Positions 4,930-6,334 of a stretch of 6,334 bases of DNA are shown in pieces. Source of the stretch: JBOFLG01 sp051657745 (lineage in GTDB: Bacteria; Actinomycetota; Actinomycetes; Actinomycetales; Dermatophilaceae); NCBI GenBank assembly GCA_051657745.1, contig JBOFLG010000158.1, forward strand, positions 1 through 6,334, given 5' to 3'. The notes under the pieces are model-generated. The model saw nothing but the letters and a program-made list of their open reading frames with translations, did no database searches and was not told the origin of the DNA. A program made the translations under genes and the position numbers. Each line of letters begins with the position of its first letter. Positions within the stretch are counted from its first letter, which is position 1.

Positions 4930-4957
4930 AGTGTGCCGCACCGTCGCTCGGCGTCCC
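4930..4957 (-). promoter_or_regulatory. Candidate promoter of the DUF389 gene (leaderless)
   Basis: On the - strand GGGACG (4957-4952) is followed after 16 bases by CACACT (4935-4930) and six bases later by the GTG at 4923. This is the same architecture as the promoter at 3153-3180 (xxGACG, 16 bases, CACAxT or similar, six bases, GTG). A short palindrome GCGTC-CCC-GACGC (4951-4963) overlaps the -35 and could be a protein site. Confidence 0.4.
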
Positions 4958-5018
4958 CGACGCGGGCCAACGCACCGGCGGCAATGGTGATCGATTCGGC
5001 GGCACCACCCGTGACGGC

Positions 5019-5024
5019 TAGCAT
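5019..5024 (+). promoter_or_regulatory. Candidate -10 element for tig
   Basis: TAGCAT matches TANNNT. TTCGGC (4995-5000) lies 18 bases upstream as a poor -35. Transcription would begin near 5031 and give a 5' untranslated region of about 70 bases. The rest of the 179-base divergent gap holds a C-rich tract (5070-5085) just before the tig start and no other clear element. Confidence 0.4.
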
Positions 5025-5102
5025 GGCCGCCTGCCACCGGTTCGGATGCCGTTCGCGCGCCTCGGTGAGTTTCCCCCGCCCCCTGCCGCGAAAGTTCCCG
5101 AA

Positions 5103-6334
5103 GTGAAGAGTGCCGTCGAGACCCTCAGCCCGACCCGGGTCAAACTCGTGGTCGAGGTTCCGTTCGCCGAGTTGAAGCCAATGCTCGACGACGCCTACAA
5201 GGCCATCGGAGCGCAGATTCAGGTGCCGGGCTTCCGCCGCGGCAAGGTGCCCAACCGCATCATCGACCAGCGGGTCGGTCGCGGCACCGTGGTGCAGGAG
5301 GCGGTCAACGAGGCGCTGCCCAAGTTCTTCGCCGATGCTGCCAAGAATGAGAAGGTGCGGGCCATTGGTCGGCCGGAGGTCGACATCACCGTCGTCCCGC
5401 TCGATGACGGCCAGGACCTCGAGTTCACCGTCGAGACCGATGTACGGCCCGAGATCGCCATTCCCGACCTCGTTGGCATTGCGGTCGAGGTCGACGTGGC
5501 GGTGGCGTCCGATGCCGACATCGAGGAGCGGCTGACGGCCCTGCGCGAGCGGTTCGGCAGCCTGGTCGGGGTCGACCGCGCCGCCGAGACCGGCGACTTC
5601 GTGTCCATCGACCTGCGCGCCGCGATCGGTGACGAGGAGATCGACTCGGTCAGCGGCGTCTCCTACGAGGTCGGCTCCGGGAACATGCTGGACGGGATGG
5701 ACGACGCCCTGATCGGGATGACGCAGGGCGAGACCACGGAGTTCAGCGCACCCCTCGCCGGTGGCGATCACGCGGGTGAGGACGCCGCCTGCGTGGTGAC
5801 GGTGCAGTCGGTGAAGGCACGCGAGTTGCCCGAGCTCGACGACGAGTTCGCCCAGCTTGCATCGGAGTTCGACACCCTCGAGGAGTTGCGCACCGACCTG
5901 GCTGTCCAGGCCGCGCAGGCCAAGCGGTACGAGCAGGGCATCCAGGCCCGGGACCGGCTCCTGGAGAAACTGCTCGACACTGTCGAGGTCCCGGTGCCGG
6001 ACGGCATCCTCGAGGCTGAGGTCAGTTCTCATCTGGAGGGTGAGGGTCGCCTCGACGACGGTGAGCACCGTGCCGAGGTCGAGGAATCGACCCGGAAGGC
6101 GTTGCGGGCGCAGTTCCTGCTCGACGCCGTCGCCGAGCAGCGTGAGGTCACCGTCGAGCAGGCCGAGCTCATCGAGTACTTGGTGATGAGCGCGCAGCAG
6201 TACGGCATGGACCCCAACGAGTTCGCCCAGGCGGTCGACCAACAGGGCCAGGTCTCGGTGATGGCACAGGAGGTCCGCCGCCGTAAAGCGTTGGCCATGC
6301 TGCTGGACACCGCGGTCGTCACCGATACCGCAGG
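5103..6334 (+). CDS. tig: Trigger factor (ribosome-associated chaperone), 3' end beyond window
   Basis: Trigger factor binds the ribosome next to the nascent-chain exit and helps new proteins fold; it also has peptidyl-prolyl isomerase activity. The 410 residues visible start MKSAVETLSPTRVKLVVEVP from GTG 5103 and run open through the right edge. The ribosome-docking signature GFRRGKVP is at 43-50. An FKBP-like isomerase domain spans about 160-240 (ETGDFVSIDL at 162-171, EVGSGNMLDGMDDAL at 189-203). From about 245 on (LPELDDEFAQL) it is the helical C-terminal chaperone domain. The full protein is probably 430-500 aa, so a minority is missing. GTG 5103 matches the usual actinobacterial N-terminus, with a weak purine stretch GAAAG (5090-5094) before it. 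An in-frame ATG at 5046 would add 19 Pro-rich residues and is less likely. In actinobacteria clpP and clpX usually follow. Confidence 0.97.
   Translation, partial: MKSAVETLSPTRVKLVVEVPFAELKPMLDDAYKAIGAQIQVPGFRRGKVPNRIIDQRVGRGTVVQEAVNEALPKFFADAAKNEKVRAIGRPEVDITVVPLDDGQDLEFTVETDVRPEIAIPDLVGIAVEVDVAVASDADIEERLTALRERFGSLVGVDRAAETGDFVSIDLRAAIGDEEIDSVSGVSYEVGSGNMLDGMDDALIGMTQGETTEFSAPLAGGDHAGEDAACVVTVQSVKARELPELDDEFAQLASEFDTLEELRTDLAVQAAQAKRYEQGIQARDRLLEKLLDTVEVPVPDGILEAEVSSHLEGEGRLDDGEHRAEVEESTRKALRAQFLLDAVAEQREVTVEQAELIEYLVMSAQQYGMDPNEFAQAVDQQGQVSVMAQEVRRRKALAMLLDTAVVTDTA

Noticed and set aside
3785..5008. 407-codon open frame on the - strand
   Set aside because: A different frame over the DUF389 gene; its product is Arg/Gly/His-rich with no membrane segments, whereas the chosen frame has six and the family motifs.
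4887..6242. Long 451-codon open frame on the - strand
   Set aside because: It lies antisense to tig, whose + frame has clear trigger factor motifs throughout. The protein is Leu/Asp/His-rich with no recognisable domain, the usual shadow of a GC-rich gene.
1..6334. CRISPR array, insertion sequence or transposase, riboswitch
   Set aside because: No regularly spaced repeats, no transposase motifs or terminal inverted repeats, and no long structured leader resembling a known riboswitch were seen.

Overview
The window reads as chromosomal DNA of a high-GC Gram-positive bacterium (Actinomycetota). The coding frames are strongly G/C at third positions and GTG starts are frequent. Several genes have no Shine-Dalgarno sequence but carry a -10-like hexamer 6-7 nt before the start codon, as leaderless actinobacterial genes do. 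The order tRNA-Pro, tRNA-Gly, then tig also fits actinobacterial chromosomes, where tig usually leads into clpP and clpX. I cannot name the genus.

Layout. (1) 1-780: a short ambiguous left edge, then trmB (tRNA m7G46 methyltransferase) on the + strand, followed by a strong GC hairpin at 837-868. (2) 915-1822: a three-copy CATCCGG repeat, then a stand-alone ERCC4/XPF-type nuclease gene (+), probably leaderless. (3) 1845-2180: a convergent small gene of unknown function (-), with a perfect 10-bp inverted repeat in its promoter region. (4) 2313-2561: divergent tRNA-Pro(UGG) (-) and tRNA-Gly(UCC) (+), both with encoded CCA. (5) 2589-3146: an Imm-5-like putative immunity protein gene (-). (6) 3251-3885: a vapBC type II toxin-antitoxin operon (+), whose two start codons overlap the neighbouring reading frames in the usual ATGA manner. 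(7) 3967-4923: a DUF389 membrane protein gene (-), convergent with vapBC, with one hairpin beside each stop codon. (8) 5103-6334: tig (trigger factor), running off the right edge, divergent from the DUF389 gene.

How they fit together. trmB, the two tRNAs and tig are translation and protein-folding housekeeping genes. The block between tRNA-Gly and tig (immunity-like gene, VapBC, DUF389 protein) and the ERCC4/unknown pair look accessory: single genes on alternating strands, each with its own promoter, with no operon except vapBC. I see no transposase, integrase, CRISPR array or duplicated tRNA end. The most interesting pieces are the stand-alone ERCC4 nuclease, the orphan immunity-like gene next to vapBC, and the inverted repeat upstream of the unknown gene. 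I do not see a clear multi-gene novel system.
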